A DNA stretch of 42,558 nt, taken from the NCBI GenBank assembly GCA_022843485.1, contig JALHNM010000014.1, positions 1 through 42,558 on the forward strand, given 5' to 3'. How positions within the stretch are numbered: the stretch's first letter is position 1; each line of letters opens with the position of its first letter. Below the pieces are notes generated by a model. That model saw nothing but the letters and a program-made list of their open reading frames with translations, ran no database searches and was not told the DNA's origin. Below, piece by piece: positions 9,139 to 17,228 of the stretch. The DNA is from Fimbriimonadaceae bacterium (GTDB lineage Bacteria > Armatimonadota > Fimbriimonadia > Fimbriimonadales > Fimbriimonadaceae). The translations under genes and the position numbers were made by a program.

Positions 9139-9942
9139 TTAGCGGCGCCGACGGAGTGCGACGAGGGCGACGGCGGCCGCGAGCAAGGTGGCCGGCTCCG
9201 GCACGGGCTCGTTCCGCAGTTCGAAGTCGTCGAACCATCCCTTGCCCGTGACGCCGCTCCCGCGGACGTCGGCGAGCAGCCCGGCCGTGCTCTGCACCGA
9301 GAGTGCACTCGCGGAGAGGCCGGTGGCCACCGTGAACTTCTGCCCGTCGAGATAGGCGTAGACGCTGCCGTTGCCCGCGCCCATGTTGACCATCTCGAGC
9401 TCGACTCGGTACCAGGAGTTCGTCGAGAGCCCGGTGGCGACGTGGATCGTCTCGGCGAAGTTGTCCGCCCGCCGGGTGGCGAACTGGACCTGGCCGTTCG
9501 CGCTCTTGAACAGGTAGGCGCGCCAGCCCTGGCTCTCGCTCCAGAGCCCGAGCATGCGCCCGATCCCGGACCCCGCGTTGTCCACGTTCACCGAGCTGCT
9601 GACCCGCATGTAGCTGGTCGCGCCGCCGCCCGTGTTGAATCCGCTCTTGCTCGTCTTGAGACGGCTGGCGCTGTTGGAGGTGGCAAGGAACTGCACGGAC
9701 TGGTTGCCGCTCTTGACGCTCGCGCCCTGAGCCACCGTCCGGGCGTTGAAGCCGGGGGTGACGTTGGCGCCGGTGCCGGTCCCGGTGGACCAGCCGTTCA
9801 CGGCGAACTCGTTCGAGGCGTCGGTGCTGTCCCAACCCGGGGCTTCGACGGGCGAGGCCTCGAACGACGTGGTGAAGACGAGGGCATGGGCGCCGCCAGT
9901 GAGGGCGACGAGGGCCAAGACGGCCAGAGTGGATCGGTTCAT
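9139..9942 (-). CDS. PEP-CTERM sorting-domain protein, LamG-like
   Basis: This 267-residue exported protein has a signal peptide (MNRSTLAVLALVALTGGAHA). The body is beta-rich and rich in Ser, Gly and Asn. It ends with the PEP-CTERM signal: VPEPATLLAAAVALVALRRRR (motif VPEP, hydrophobic helix, Arg cluster), which exosortase recognises and cleaves. The body has the feel of a concanavalin/LamG fold (GWSTGTGTGANV..., SWYRVELEMVNMG..., FDDFELRNE). The final product is expected at the cell surface or in exopolymer. No exosortase gene is in the window. Its upstream region carries a promoter-like pair also found before the PEP-CTERM gene at 37057, and it is divergent from the two-component operon. 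Confidence 0.85.
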   Translation of the reverse strand: MNRSTLAVLALVALTGGAHALVFTTSFEASPVEAPGWDSTDASNEFAVNGWSTGTGTGANVTPGFNARTVAQGASVKSGNQSVQFLATSNSASRLKTSKSGFNTGGGATSYMRVSSSVNVDNAGSGIGRMLGLWSESQGWRAYLFKSANGQVQFATRRADNFAETIHVATGLSTNSWYRVELEMVNMGAGNGSVYAYLDGQKFTVATGLSASALSVQSTAGLLADVRGSGVTGKGWFDDFELRNEPVPEPATLLAAAVALVALRRRR

Positions 9943-9975
9943 AGTGGTCGTTACGGACGGGGCCCGTCCGGGGGA

Positions 9976-10005
9976 GGATTAGCGCAAGGGCCCCGGTTTG
10001 TGACA
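9976..10005 (-). promoter_or_regulatory. Promoter-like pair shared by two PEP-CTERM genes, copy 1
   Basis: On the minus strand TGTCACA (10005-9999) is followed after exactly 17 bases by TAATCC (9981-9976). The wider box GTCACAAACCGG, 9 bases, GCTAATCC recurs with the same spacing at 36996-37025. A transcript starting 6-7 bases later would have a leader of about 28 bases. The -35-like TGTCACA resembles sites of some ECF sigma factors. Which sigma factor uses it is inference. Confidence 0.55.
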
Positions 10006-10048
10006 TGCCCCGGCGAAGGGCGCCCGGTGTCCAGGGGCTTCACCCCCG

Positions 10049-10081
10049 GTTCAATGGCCGTTCAGGCAAGGTTCAGGTCCG
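10049..10081 (+). promoter_or_regulatory. Three 11-bp direct repeats, likely response-regulator binding site
   Basis: GTTCA occurs at 10049, 10060 and 10071, exactly 11 bases apart, each followed by six variable bases (GTTCAATGGCC, GTTCAGGCAAG, GTTCAGGTCCG). Tandem 11-bp direct repeats are the usual DNA site of OmpR/PhoB-family regulators. The array ends 18 bases before the kinase GTG, covering the -35 position of a transcript that would start near 10098. The two-component operon may therefore control itself. Confidence 0.55.
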
Positions 10082-10099
10082 CCTGTAACGATCCTTGAC

Positions 10100-11773
10100 G
10101 TGTCCCCTGCGCCCGCCACCCCCGTCCCCCGGCTCGATCCCTATTGGCACTGGCCGCCTGAGTCAGAGGGCGATAGACTATTGGGTATGCCGCCCGTCGC
10201 CAACGGCGTCTGCATCCGTCCGCTCTACGAGGGGCAGGCCGAGGACTTGCTCCGCGCAACGCTGAGCGCGGCGGACCACGGGGTGATGGTGACCGACCTC
10301 CAGCACCGGACGCTCGCCGTCAACGCCCGGTTCGGCGAGATGTGGGGGGTGGACCCGCGGTCCGTCGTCGAGAGCGACGTCCTCGAGGTCCGCTCGATGG
10401 TGGAGGCGAGGATCCCGGACATGGCGCAGTGGCAGGCGAACCTGGAGACGGTGTACGCCGACCCGTTGCGTGTCCAGCACGACGAGCTCGCCTTGGTGGG
10501 GCCGGCCGCAACGGTCCGGCGCTATACCGCGCCGATCTTCGGGCCGAAGGGCGATGTTGTCGGGCGGCTCTGGACGTTCGCGGACGTGAGCGAGGAGGAC
10601 CGCCTGCTACGGCTCGGCACGGCGCTGGAGCAGGTGAGCCTCCTCCACCACAACGACCCCAGGATCGTCTACCGCGAGCTGGTGGCCTCGGTCGGTCGCT
10701 TCTATGGGTCGCTCTGTCTGCTCTCGCTCGCGGTCGAGGGGTTCTTGGAGTTCCGGGCGGTGGGGGCGCCGCCGGGCCACCCGGCCCACGACGCCCCCGG
10801 GAACCGCGTGGAGGACTCGTTCTGCCAGTTCTGCATCCGGGCGGCGGGGCCGATGGTGATCCAGGACGCCCGGCTCGACCCGGAGTACGCGAGCCTCGTT
10901 CCCGCGACGCTCGGCCTCACTCGGTACGCGGGCACGCCGATCAACGCCCCGGACGGGCGGGTCATCGGGACGCTCTGCATCCTCGACTCTCACTCTGAGG
11001 TCCCGCTCAACGAGGACGACTTGCGGTTCCTGGGCATCGTCGCCATGCGGATCGGGAGCGAGCTCGAGCGGGAGCGGCAGATCGAGGCCTTGCGGAGCAA
11101 CCTGGTCGAGGCGCAGGCCCTTGCCGTGCAGAACGAGAAGCTCGCCGTCACCGGGACGCTCGCCGCCGCGACCGCCCACGACATCCGGAACATCCTCTCG
11201 GCCGTGGGGCTGGAGATGGACATGGGGCAGGCCACGCCCGCCGAGACCCTGGCCGCCGTCCGCCGGCACATCGACCGGTTCGCGGTCCTGGCGCACCGGC
11301 TCCTTTCCTATGCGCGGCCCGGTCGGCTCGCCTTGACGCCGGTCGACATTGGGGAGTCGATCGAGCGGGTCCTCGGCCTCTTGGGTAGCCACCTGGCGAT
11401 CGCGCGGATCGAGGCGGTGGTCGAGGTCGAGGACGGGTTGCCGCTGGTGATGGCCGACCCAGGGCGTCTCGACCATCTCTTCGTCAACCTCGTCCTGAAC
11501 GCTATTCAAGCGATGAAGGGTGGGGGGCGGCTCACGGTGACGGCCCGGCGCGTCGATGGGGCCGTTACCGTGGACGTCGCCGACGACGGCCCCGGGATCG
11601 CCCCGGAGCAGATGGGCCGTCTGTTCGAGCCGTTCTCCTCCAGCCGTGCGGACGGGTTCGGGCTGGGGCTCTTCAGCTGCCGGCAAATCGCCCGCGAGTG
11701 CGGGGGCGACGTGGTCGCCGACAGCGAGCCGGGCCAGGGCAGTCGCTTCCGGGTGACGGTGCCGGGCCTGTGA
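10100..11773 (+). CDS. Soluble sensor histidine kinase, PAS-GAF-HisKA-HATPase
   Basis: This 557-residue protein starts at GTG 10100. No membrane segment is visible, so the signal is cytoplasmic. A PAS domain spans about residues 45-165 (TLSAADHGVMVTDLQHRTLAVN onward). A GAF domain spans about 175-325 (SFCQFCIRAAGPMVIQDARLD, RYAGTPINAPDGRVIGTLCILD). A kinase core follows, with the phosphoacceptor at His360 in AAATAHDIRN, N-box NLVLNAIQAM, G1 box DDGPGIAP and G2 box GFGLGLF. The residue after the His is Asp rather than the common Glu. An in-frame ATG at 10187 has TAGACT seven bases upstream and could give a 528-residue form. The stop overlaps the regulator GTG by four bases, so the pair is one operon. 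Confidence 0.88.
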   Translation: MSPAPATPVPRLDPYWHWPPESEGDRLLGMPPVANGVCIRPLYEGQAEDLLRATLSAADHGVMVTDLQHRTLAVNARFGEMWGVDPRSVVESDVLEVRSMVEARIPDMAQWQANLETVYADPLRVQHDELALVGPAATVRRYTAPIFGPKGDVVGRLWTFADVSEEDRLLRLGTALEQVSLLHHNDPRIVYRELVASVGRFYGSLCLLSLAVEGFLEFRAVGAPPGHPAHDAPGNRVEDSFCQFCIRAAGPMVIQDARLDPEYASLVPATLGLTRYAGTPINAPDGRVIGTLCILDSHSEVPLNEDDLRFLGIVAMRIGSELERERQIEALRSNLVEAQALAVQNEKLAVTGTLAAATAHDIRNILSAVGLEMDMGQATPAETLAAVRRHIDRFAVLAHRLLSYARPGRLALTPVDIGESIERVLGLLGSHLAIARIEAVVEVEDGLPLVMADPGRLDHLFVNLVLNAIQAMKGGGRLTVTARRVDGAVTVDVADDGPGIAPEQMGRLFEPFSSSRADGFGLGLFSCRQIARECGGDVVADSEPGQGSRFRVTVPGL

Positions 11774-12453
11774 GCTCTTCTATCCTGGTCGTCGAAGACG
11801 ACCTGTTCCTTGCGGAGAGCCTGGCCCGGCTGCTGACGGGGCAGGGGTACAAGGTGCAGACGGCGGCACGGGCGGCGGACGCCCTCGCCATGGTCCGGCA
11901 GGCCGCGCCGGACCTGATGGTGCTGGACCTTGGGCTGCCGGACACGGACGGGGTGAGCCTGTGCCGGAGGCTGCGCACCCAATGGCGCTTCCCGATCCTC
12001 ATGCTCACGTCCCGCTCGGAGGCGATGGACAAGGTCGTCGGGTTGGAGGTTGGGGCGGACGACTACTTGACGAAGCCGTTCGACCCTCAGGAGCTGTGCG
12101 CCCGGGTGCGGGCCCAGCTTCGCCGGGCGGGTGAGTACGGGGGCGAGGCCCGGACGGCGGCGCTGAAGGTGGGCCCGCTCGTCGTGGACCCCGACGCACG
12201 GGCCGCGAGCGTGAACGGACGCCCGGTGGATCTGACTGAAACGGAGTTCAAGATCCTGGCCTACCTGGCGGGGAACGCGGGCCGGGCGCTCAGCCGGGAG
12301 CAGGTGTTCGAAGAGGTCTGGGGGTACGAGATCGAGTTCAACAGCAACAGCCTCGAGGTCCTCATCTACCGGTTGCGGACGAAGGTCGCAAAGCTCGGGG
12401 GCGGGCAACCGATCAAGACGTTGCGGGGGTTCGGCTACAAGATCGAAGCGTAG
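11770..12453 (+). CDS. OmpR/PhoB-family response regulator
   Basis: This 227-residue protein starts at GTG 11770, inside the stop of the kinase gene (GTGA). The receiver domain covers residues 4-115, with the acidic pair Glu9-Asp10-Asp11, phosphorylation site Asp53 (VLDLGLPD), Thr80 and Lys102 (TKPFDPQEL). The C-terminal winged helix covers about 128-227, ending in the typical SLEVLIYRLRTKVAKL and TLRGFGYKIEA. It is the partner of the adjacent kinase and should bind DNA as a dimer on 11-bp direct repeats. Such repeats lie just upstream of the operon at 10049-10081. Regulated genes are unknown, though the divergent PEP-CTERM gene shares that intergenic region. Confidence 0.9.
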   Translation: MSSSILVVEDDLFLAESLARLLTGQGYKVQTAARAADALAMVRQAAPDLMVLDLGLPDTDGVSLCRRLRTQWRFPILMLTSRSEAMDKVVGLEVGADDYLTKPFDPQELCARVRAQLRRAGEYGGEARTAALKVGPLVVDPDARAASVNGRPVDLTETEFKILAYLAGNAGRALSREQVFEEVWGYEIEFNSNSLEVLIYRLRTKVAKLGGGQPIKTLRGFGYKIEA

Positions 12454-12460
12454 GGGGCGG

Positions 12461-12466
12461 TAGACT
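12461..12466 (+). promoter_or_regulatory. Candidate -10 element TAGACT for moxR
   Basis: TAGACT lies in GGCGGTAGACTAG between the regulator stop and the MoxR ATG, with 9 bases between it and the ATG. Start of transcription at or just before the ATG would give a nearly leaderless message. The same hexamer occurs at 10174 and 16020, also shortly before starts. No clear -35. Confidence 0.4.
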
Positions 12467-12475
12467 AGCGATCCC

Positions 12476-13423
<948 letters not shown>

Positions 13424-13430
13424 GGCACGT

Positions 13431-14420
13431 GTGAGGGTCCTCGGGCTGGTTCGGCAGCCGGTCGGCTCGGCGGCGACGTTGAGCGAGGCGCTCGTCGAGC
13501 CGCTTTGGGATGCGGGGGTGGAACTGGTCGTGGACCAGGCTGAGCCCTGGATCCCGGACGCGACCGGGCCGCGGGTCGACCGCGAGGTGAGCAAGGCGCT
13601 CAAGGCGGCGGCGAAGGGGTTCGACCTTGTCCACGCCTTCGGTTACCGGTCGGCGTGGGCGTGCTCCGAGGCGTTCTACCTCCGGTTCCCTTGGGTCTTT
13701 TCGGCGCTCGACCTCCCGAAGACGACCCACCCCGAGCTCGTGGACCGGCTGAACTCGGGCCGCCGGGGACTTTGCCCGTCGCGGGCGGTGCGGGAAGTGC
13801 TCGACCGTGCGGACGCCTTGAACCTCGAGATCGTCGTTCCTGGCGTGCGCCCGCCGGAGGGGCTGCCGGATCAGGCAGGGGCCCGCGCGGCGTTGGGCTG
13901 GCCGGATGGGGGCTGGGTGGTCGGGGGGCTTGGCCGGGGTGTGCCGGAGCGGGGGCTCGGTTCGCTGGTGGCGTCGATGGGGCGGCTCTGGGACGAGGAT
14001 CCCGGGGCGCGGCTGGAGCTTTCGGTGGCGGGGCCGGTGCGGCCGGCGTCGGAGGATCCCAGGGTGCGGGTTTCGGGGCCGGCAGCGGATCGGTGGGCGT
14101 TTTTGCGGGCGGTGGACCTGTTGGTCGTGCCGAGCCCTCGGGCCGGGTTCAGCTTGGCCGCGGCGGAGGCGATGGCTCTGGGGACGCCGGTGCTCTTGCT
14201 GGACGGGGGCGGGCTCAGCGAGATGGGGACCCCAGGGGCGAGCGTCTTCGTCTTCCGGGACGAGGCGGCGTTGGGTGGGGCGCTGGCGGAGCTACGAGGG
14301 CAGGAGTTGCGACTCGAGGCGGCGGGGAACGCGGGACGGGTGCAGGCGGCGGAGCGGTTCGGGCTGGACCGGTTCGCCCGAGACCTTGTGCGCGTGTACC
14401 GGGACGTTCTCGGGGGGTGA
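13431..14420 (+). CDS. Glycosyltransferase, GT-B fold (GT4-like)
   Basis: This 329-residue protein starts at GTG 13431, seven bases after moxR. The N-terminal half has a Rossmann-like acceptor domain (FDLVHAFGYRSAW near 62-75). The C-terminal half has the donor domain, with LLVVPSPRAGFSLAAAEAMALGTPVL (about residues 227-252), the GT4 pattern in which a Glu and the following AMA.G.PV bind the sugar nucleotide. Length is slightly short for GT4, and the usual G-R-x-x-x-x-K-G segment is degenerate (GGLGRGVPERGLGSLVASM). Substrates cannot be inferred. Its place beside moxR suggests co-transcription without saying why. Confidence 0.75.
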   Translation: MRVLGLVRQPVGSAATLSEALVEPLWDAGVELVVDQAEPWIPDATGPRVDREVSKALKAAAKGFDLVHAFGYRSAWACSEAFYLRFPWVFSALDLPKTTHPELVDRLNSGRRGLCPSRAVREVLDRADALNLEIVVPGVRPPEGLPDQAGARAALGWPDGGWVVGGLGRGVPERGLGSLVASMGRLWDEDPGARLELSVAGPVRPASEDPRVRVSGPAADRWAFLRAVDLLVVPSPRAGFSLAAAEAMALGTPVLLLDGGGLSEMGTPGASVFVFRDEAALGGALAELRGQELRLEAAGNAGRVQAAERFGLDRFARDLVRVYRDVLGG

Positions 14421-14619
14421 GGGAGGGGGGTCGCGGGGTCGAGAGTCCCGGGGCGCCTGGCGGGTGGGGGCGCGAAGCGTCTATAGTCCCGAGCGGCGGT
14501 AGTCACCAGGGACTGGTGGTAACGGAGGACGGAGCACGGACGCTCCTCCCGCCTCTCTTCTCTTACGGGTCGCCTCGAAGGCGGCCGGCCGCCTCACCCG
14601 GTGCGAACCCTGCGGACCC
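14421..14619 (+). other. Gap with two stem-loops and a -10-like hexamer
   Basis: This 199-base stretch has no gene. TATAGT at 14482-14487 resembles a -10. It is followed by CACCAG-GGA-CTGGTG (14504-14518, perfect 6-bp stem extended by wobble pairs) and GGAGC-ACGGAC-GCTCC (14531-14546). The second stem resembles the ACG-loop hairpins inside the gene at 41486-42467. It could be a small RNA or a decayed repeat. Neither is established. Confidence 0.25.
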
Positions 14620-15178
14620 CTAGAGGTCGCGGACCCTAAAGGTGTCCCCCTTAGTTGGGTCTCCGGACTCGAACCCCTCCATGAGCCATCGCATCCGTTG
14701 ATCGCTCGTGCCGTGGGTGAACGAGTCGGGCACCACGTACCCTTGCGCCTGTTTCTGGAGCGCGTCGTCGCCGATGGCGTTAGCGGCGGTGAGCGCCTCT
14801 TCGATGTCCTGCCGGTCGCTCGCGGCCATGGACTGGGCGTGGTGGGCCCAGACCCCGGCGTAGTGGTCCGCTTGGAGTTCGAGCCGGACAGTGAGGGCGT
14901 TGGCCTCGCGCTCGGAGACCCTGCGGCGGCGTTCGTTGACCGCGTCGAGCGTGCCTAGGAGCTGCTGGACGTGGTGCCACACCTCGTGGGCGATGACGTG
15001 CGCCATGGCGAAGTCGCCGCCCGATTGGAGCACGCTGAGCAGGGCCGAGGGGTCGCCCGTGACGAGGAACAGGACGAGGGCGATCACGATTCCGATCCCG
15101 CCGACCCCGGCCGCCCAGGGGGCTTAAGCCTCGCCTCTCCCCGACGTTCCCGCTCTGTTCGCGTCCCTTCCAGGGCAT
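14620..15178 (-). pseudogene. Broken YpfJ-family neutral zinc metallopeptidase
   Basis: The start MPWKGREQSGNVGERRG (ATG 15178) matches the N-terminus of YpfJ-family peptidases (compare MRWQGRRESDNVEDRR in E. coli, from memory). That frame is lost after about 20 codons. The family continues one base out of frame as [18 protein letters not shown], a membrane helix, then jumps directly to [19 protein letters not shown]. About 95 residues that normally lie between, including the GPFYCP segment, are missing. The C-terminal part is intact: HEVWHH zinc motif, [13 protein letters not shown], and [15 protein letters not shown] shorter product could start at GTG 15087 (155 residues) and keep the zinc ligands, so residual function is possible. 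Taken together, a frameshift plus an internal deletion is the best reading. Confidence 0.75.
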
Positions 15179-15267
15179 GCGGGGTTTGCGGGGGAGGGGG
15201 CCGCCCGATAAGGGGGTTGCGGTGCAACTAAGTGGGCCGGGGGCGGGTACGGTGAGGGGTCAGCGAG

Positions 15268-15990
15268 ATGTCCGAGCGGCGCGTGTACAGCGAGAAAGAG
15301 GTCGGCGAGATCATCCGGAGGGCGGTGGAGTTCACGGAGGAAGGGGCCGCGCCTTACCAACCGGGGGTGACCCAGGAGGAGCTGGAGCGGATCGCGGCGG
15401 AGGTCGGGGTGTCGCCGGAGGCGTTGCGGCGGGCGTTACGCGAGGCGGAGGGGAAGGGGGCGAAACGTGCGCCGTTCGCGCTGATCCAAGAGGTCGAACG
15501 GGTGATCGAAGGGGAACTCGACCCGAACGACTTCGACGTGGTGACGGACGTGATGCCCATGGCTGGCCGGTCCCCGCATTCGCAGGCGACCCAAGTGGGG
15601 CGGTCACTGACGGTTCAGGGCTGGGTGGGCCTGGCGATGTCGAAGCTCGACCTGGTGAGCCGGGGCGGCCGGACGCGGATCAAGGTCCACTCGAACTCGA
15701 TCGGGGCGGGGATGGTGACCCTTTACCCGGCGTTCGTGACGGCGATGATCTCGGCTGGCGCCCTGTCCGAGGCCAGGGGCCCGGTGTTCGGAGTGATCGG
15801 GCTCGCGGTGGCGGCCGGGATCGCGGCGCTCTTCCCATGGGTAGCCCGGGCGAGCCACCAGCGAGCGCTGAAGTTGGCGGACGATGCGGCGGCCCGCGTC
15901 GAGGAGGCGGTGCAATCGGCGAAGGGGAAGCAGGCCCCCGCTGCCTTGACCGAGGAGGAGCGGCTGGAAGACCGGCTGGGGCAGGGTTGA
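15268..15990 (+). CDS. Two-helix membrane protein with N-terminal charged helical domain
   Basis: This 240-residue protein is not assigned to a named family. Residues 5-70 (YSEKEVGEIIRRAVEF..., TQEELERIAAEVGVSPEALRRAL) form a helical module often placed before membrane segments in bacterial proteins of unknown role. The centre (about 75-150) is beta-rich. Two membrane helices follow (VTLYPAFVTAMISAGALS and GPVFGVIGLAVAAGIAALF, about 152-190), then a charged helical tail rich in Ala and Glu. GAGGGG lies before the ATG. It is divergent from the broken peptidase gene and may be the first gene of the run to rodA. An inverted repeat GTTGC-GGT-GCAAC sits upstream at 15216-15228. Confidence 0.7.
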   Translation: MSERRVYSEKEVGEIIRRAVEFTEEGAAPYQPGVTQEELERIAAEVGVSPEALRRALREAEGKGAKRAPFALIQEVERVIEGELDPNDFDVVTDVMPMAGRSPHSQATQVGRSLTVQGWVGLAMSKLDLVSRGGRTRIKVHSNSIGAGMVTLYPAFVTAMISAGALSEARGPVFGVIGLAVAAGIAALFPWVARASHQRALKLADDAAARVEEAVQSAKGKQAPAALTEEERLEDRLGQG

Positions 15991-16019
15991 CACGCGGCTG
16001 GGGAACGGGCGGGCGGCGG

Positions 16020-16025
16020 TAGACT
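16020..16025 (+). promoter_or_regulatory. Candidate -10 element TAGACT before the SecD-like gene
   Basis: GGCGGTAGACT has the same context as the hexamer before moxR. It lies 24 bases before the ATG at 16050. A perfect TTGACA at 15987-15992 is too far upstream (27 bases) to pair with it. Confidence 0.3.
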
Positions 16026-16049
16026 GTTGAGTCGGTCACGGCCCACGCG

Positions 16050-17228
16050 ATGAAGATCAGTCCTTCGGTAAAGGTGGCGGCCCTGAGTTTGGGGGTGATT
16101 GCGGCGGCGTTCGGCGGGTTCCGGCTCTACGCTTACAGCCAGCTGCAGGGCTTCCAGCTGGACGTGGTCGAGCCGGGTCGGGTGAACCTCATCGCGGTTC
16201 AGCCGACTGCGGGCTACCGGATCGTCGTCTCGAACGGGATCGCCCACTTGCACGCCGTCGACCCGGACAACCCGGGGCTCGAAGCGCCGGACACCAACGA
16301 GCAGCCGGAGCGGGACTCGCCTCGCCTGCCCATCCGCGAGACATTGCGGGGGCTGCAGGGGGACGAGGACGCTCTCGGCCGGCTTGTAATGTCGGTGAAC
16401 AAGATCAAGGAGGACGACCTGCCGCCGGTGCGGACGGTCTGGACGGCGGAGGATCTGGGCCGGGCCCTGGACGGCGATGCGGGGTTGAGGGAAAGGCTAG
16501 CCCGGTCGCTCCACACGACTCTGGACGGGCGGCCGACGGGGGAACTCGACTTTGGGGCGTTGACGAACGGGATCGTGGTGGACAGCCCGGTGGCGGTGCG
16601 GGTGAAGGTGGGGGGGGCGGAGCGGACGCTGACGGCCCGCATCCAGGAGCCGTTCAAGACTTTGTTCGCCCAGTCGGTCGAAAACCGGGTGATGGAGAAG
16701 TTCAACCCCCGTCGGGAGGTCATCGTCGGGACCTACCGCGAGGAGGCCCTCAAGCTGACGGCGCCAGGGGCGAACCGCCAGGACGTGGCGCGGGCGATCA
16801 GGGACCGGATCGACCCCGAGCGGTTAGCGAAACTCGCGACGCCGGTCGAGCGGATCTTGCGGTCGGTGACGGTGGTCGTGACGGACACCCAAGTCCGCTC
16901 GGCGAGCTTCGAGGCGTACGAGGGCCCTAACCGGCAGCGGCTCGCCGACCTCGTCTTGAACCTGACCGAGGAAGGCCGGATGAGGCTCTGGAAGTACAGT
17001 CACGAGGCGATGGCGGATCGGACCCGGGTGACCTTCCTGCCGGGCCAAAGGCCCCGGGCGGCCTTCCAACTCTTGTTAACGATGGACGGGGTGGCGATCG
17101 CGGCACCCCGGATCCGGACGGAGCTTTCGGAGCCGGACGTGCGGCTCTTGCGGATACCGTCCGAGTCTTTAGTCGAAGACGCTGTCAAACTGATCGGCGA
17201 GATCGCTTCGGGGAAGAAGAATCGATGA
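16050..17228 (+). CDS. Membrane-anchored protein with possible SecD P1-head-like domain
   Basis: This 392-residue protein has one N-terminal membrane helix (about residues 8-26), with the rest outside the cytoplasm. Residues 285-365 read LVLNLTEEGRMRLWKYS ... LLTMDGVAIAAPRIRTEL. This follows the pattern of the SecD/SecDF P1 head subdomain (a strand, then T-x-E-G-R, a helix, then D-G-x-x-x-x-A-P-x-I). Full SecD has six membrane helices and is much longer, so this would be a stand-alone domain. Residues 40-110 have no recognised motif, and 110-280 are mixed helical. The stop overlaps the next lipoprotein ATG (ATGATGA), so it belongs to an operon with the exported proteins that follow. A role in lipoprotein or envelope assembly is inference. 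Confidence 0.6.
   Translation: MKISPSVKVAALSLGVIAAAFGGFRLYAYSQLQGFQLDVVEPGRVNLIAVQPTAGYRIVVSNGIAHLHAVDPDNPGLEAPDTNEQPERDSPRLPIRETLRGLQGDEDALGRLVMSVNKIKEDDLPPVRTVWTAEDLGRALDGDAGLRERLARSLHTTLDGRPTGELDFGALTNGIVVDSPVAVRVKVGGAERTLTARIQEPFKTLFAQSVENRVMEKFNPRREVIVGTYREEALKLTAPGANRQDVARAIRDRIDPERLAKLATPVERILRSVTVVVTDTQVRSASFEAYEGPNRQRLADLVLNLTEEGRMRLWKYSHEAMADRTRVTFLPGQRPRAAFQLLLTMDGVAIAAPRIRTELSEPDVRLLRIPSESLVEDAVKLIGEIASGKKNR

Noticed and set aside
15216-15228. Inverted repeat GTTGC-GGT-GCAAC between divergent genes
   Set aside because: Only five base pairs in a GC-rich gap. Too short to call an operator without other copies.
15987-15992. A perfect -35 hexamer TTGACA before the SecD-like gene
   Set aside because: The nearest -10 (TAGACT at 16020) is 27 bases away, and no hexamer lies at 16-18 bases. 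It also contains the stop of the previous gene.
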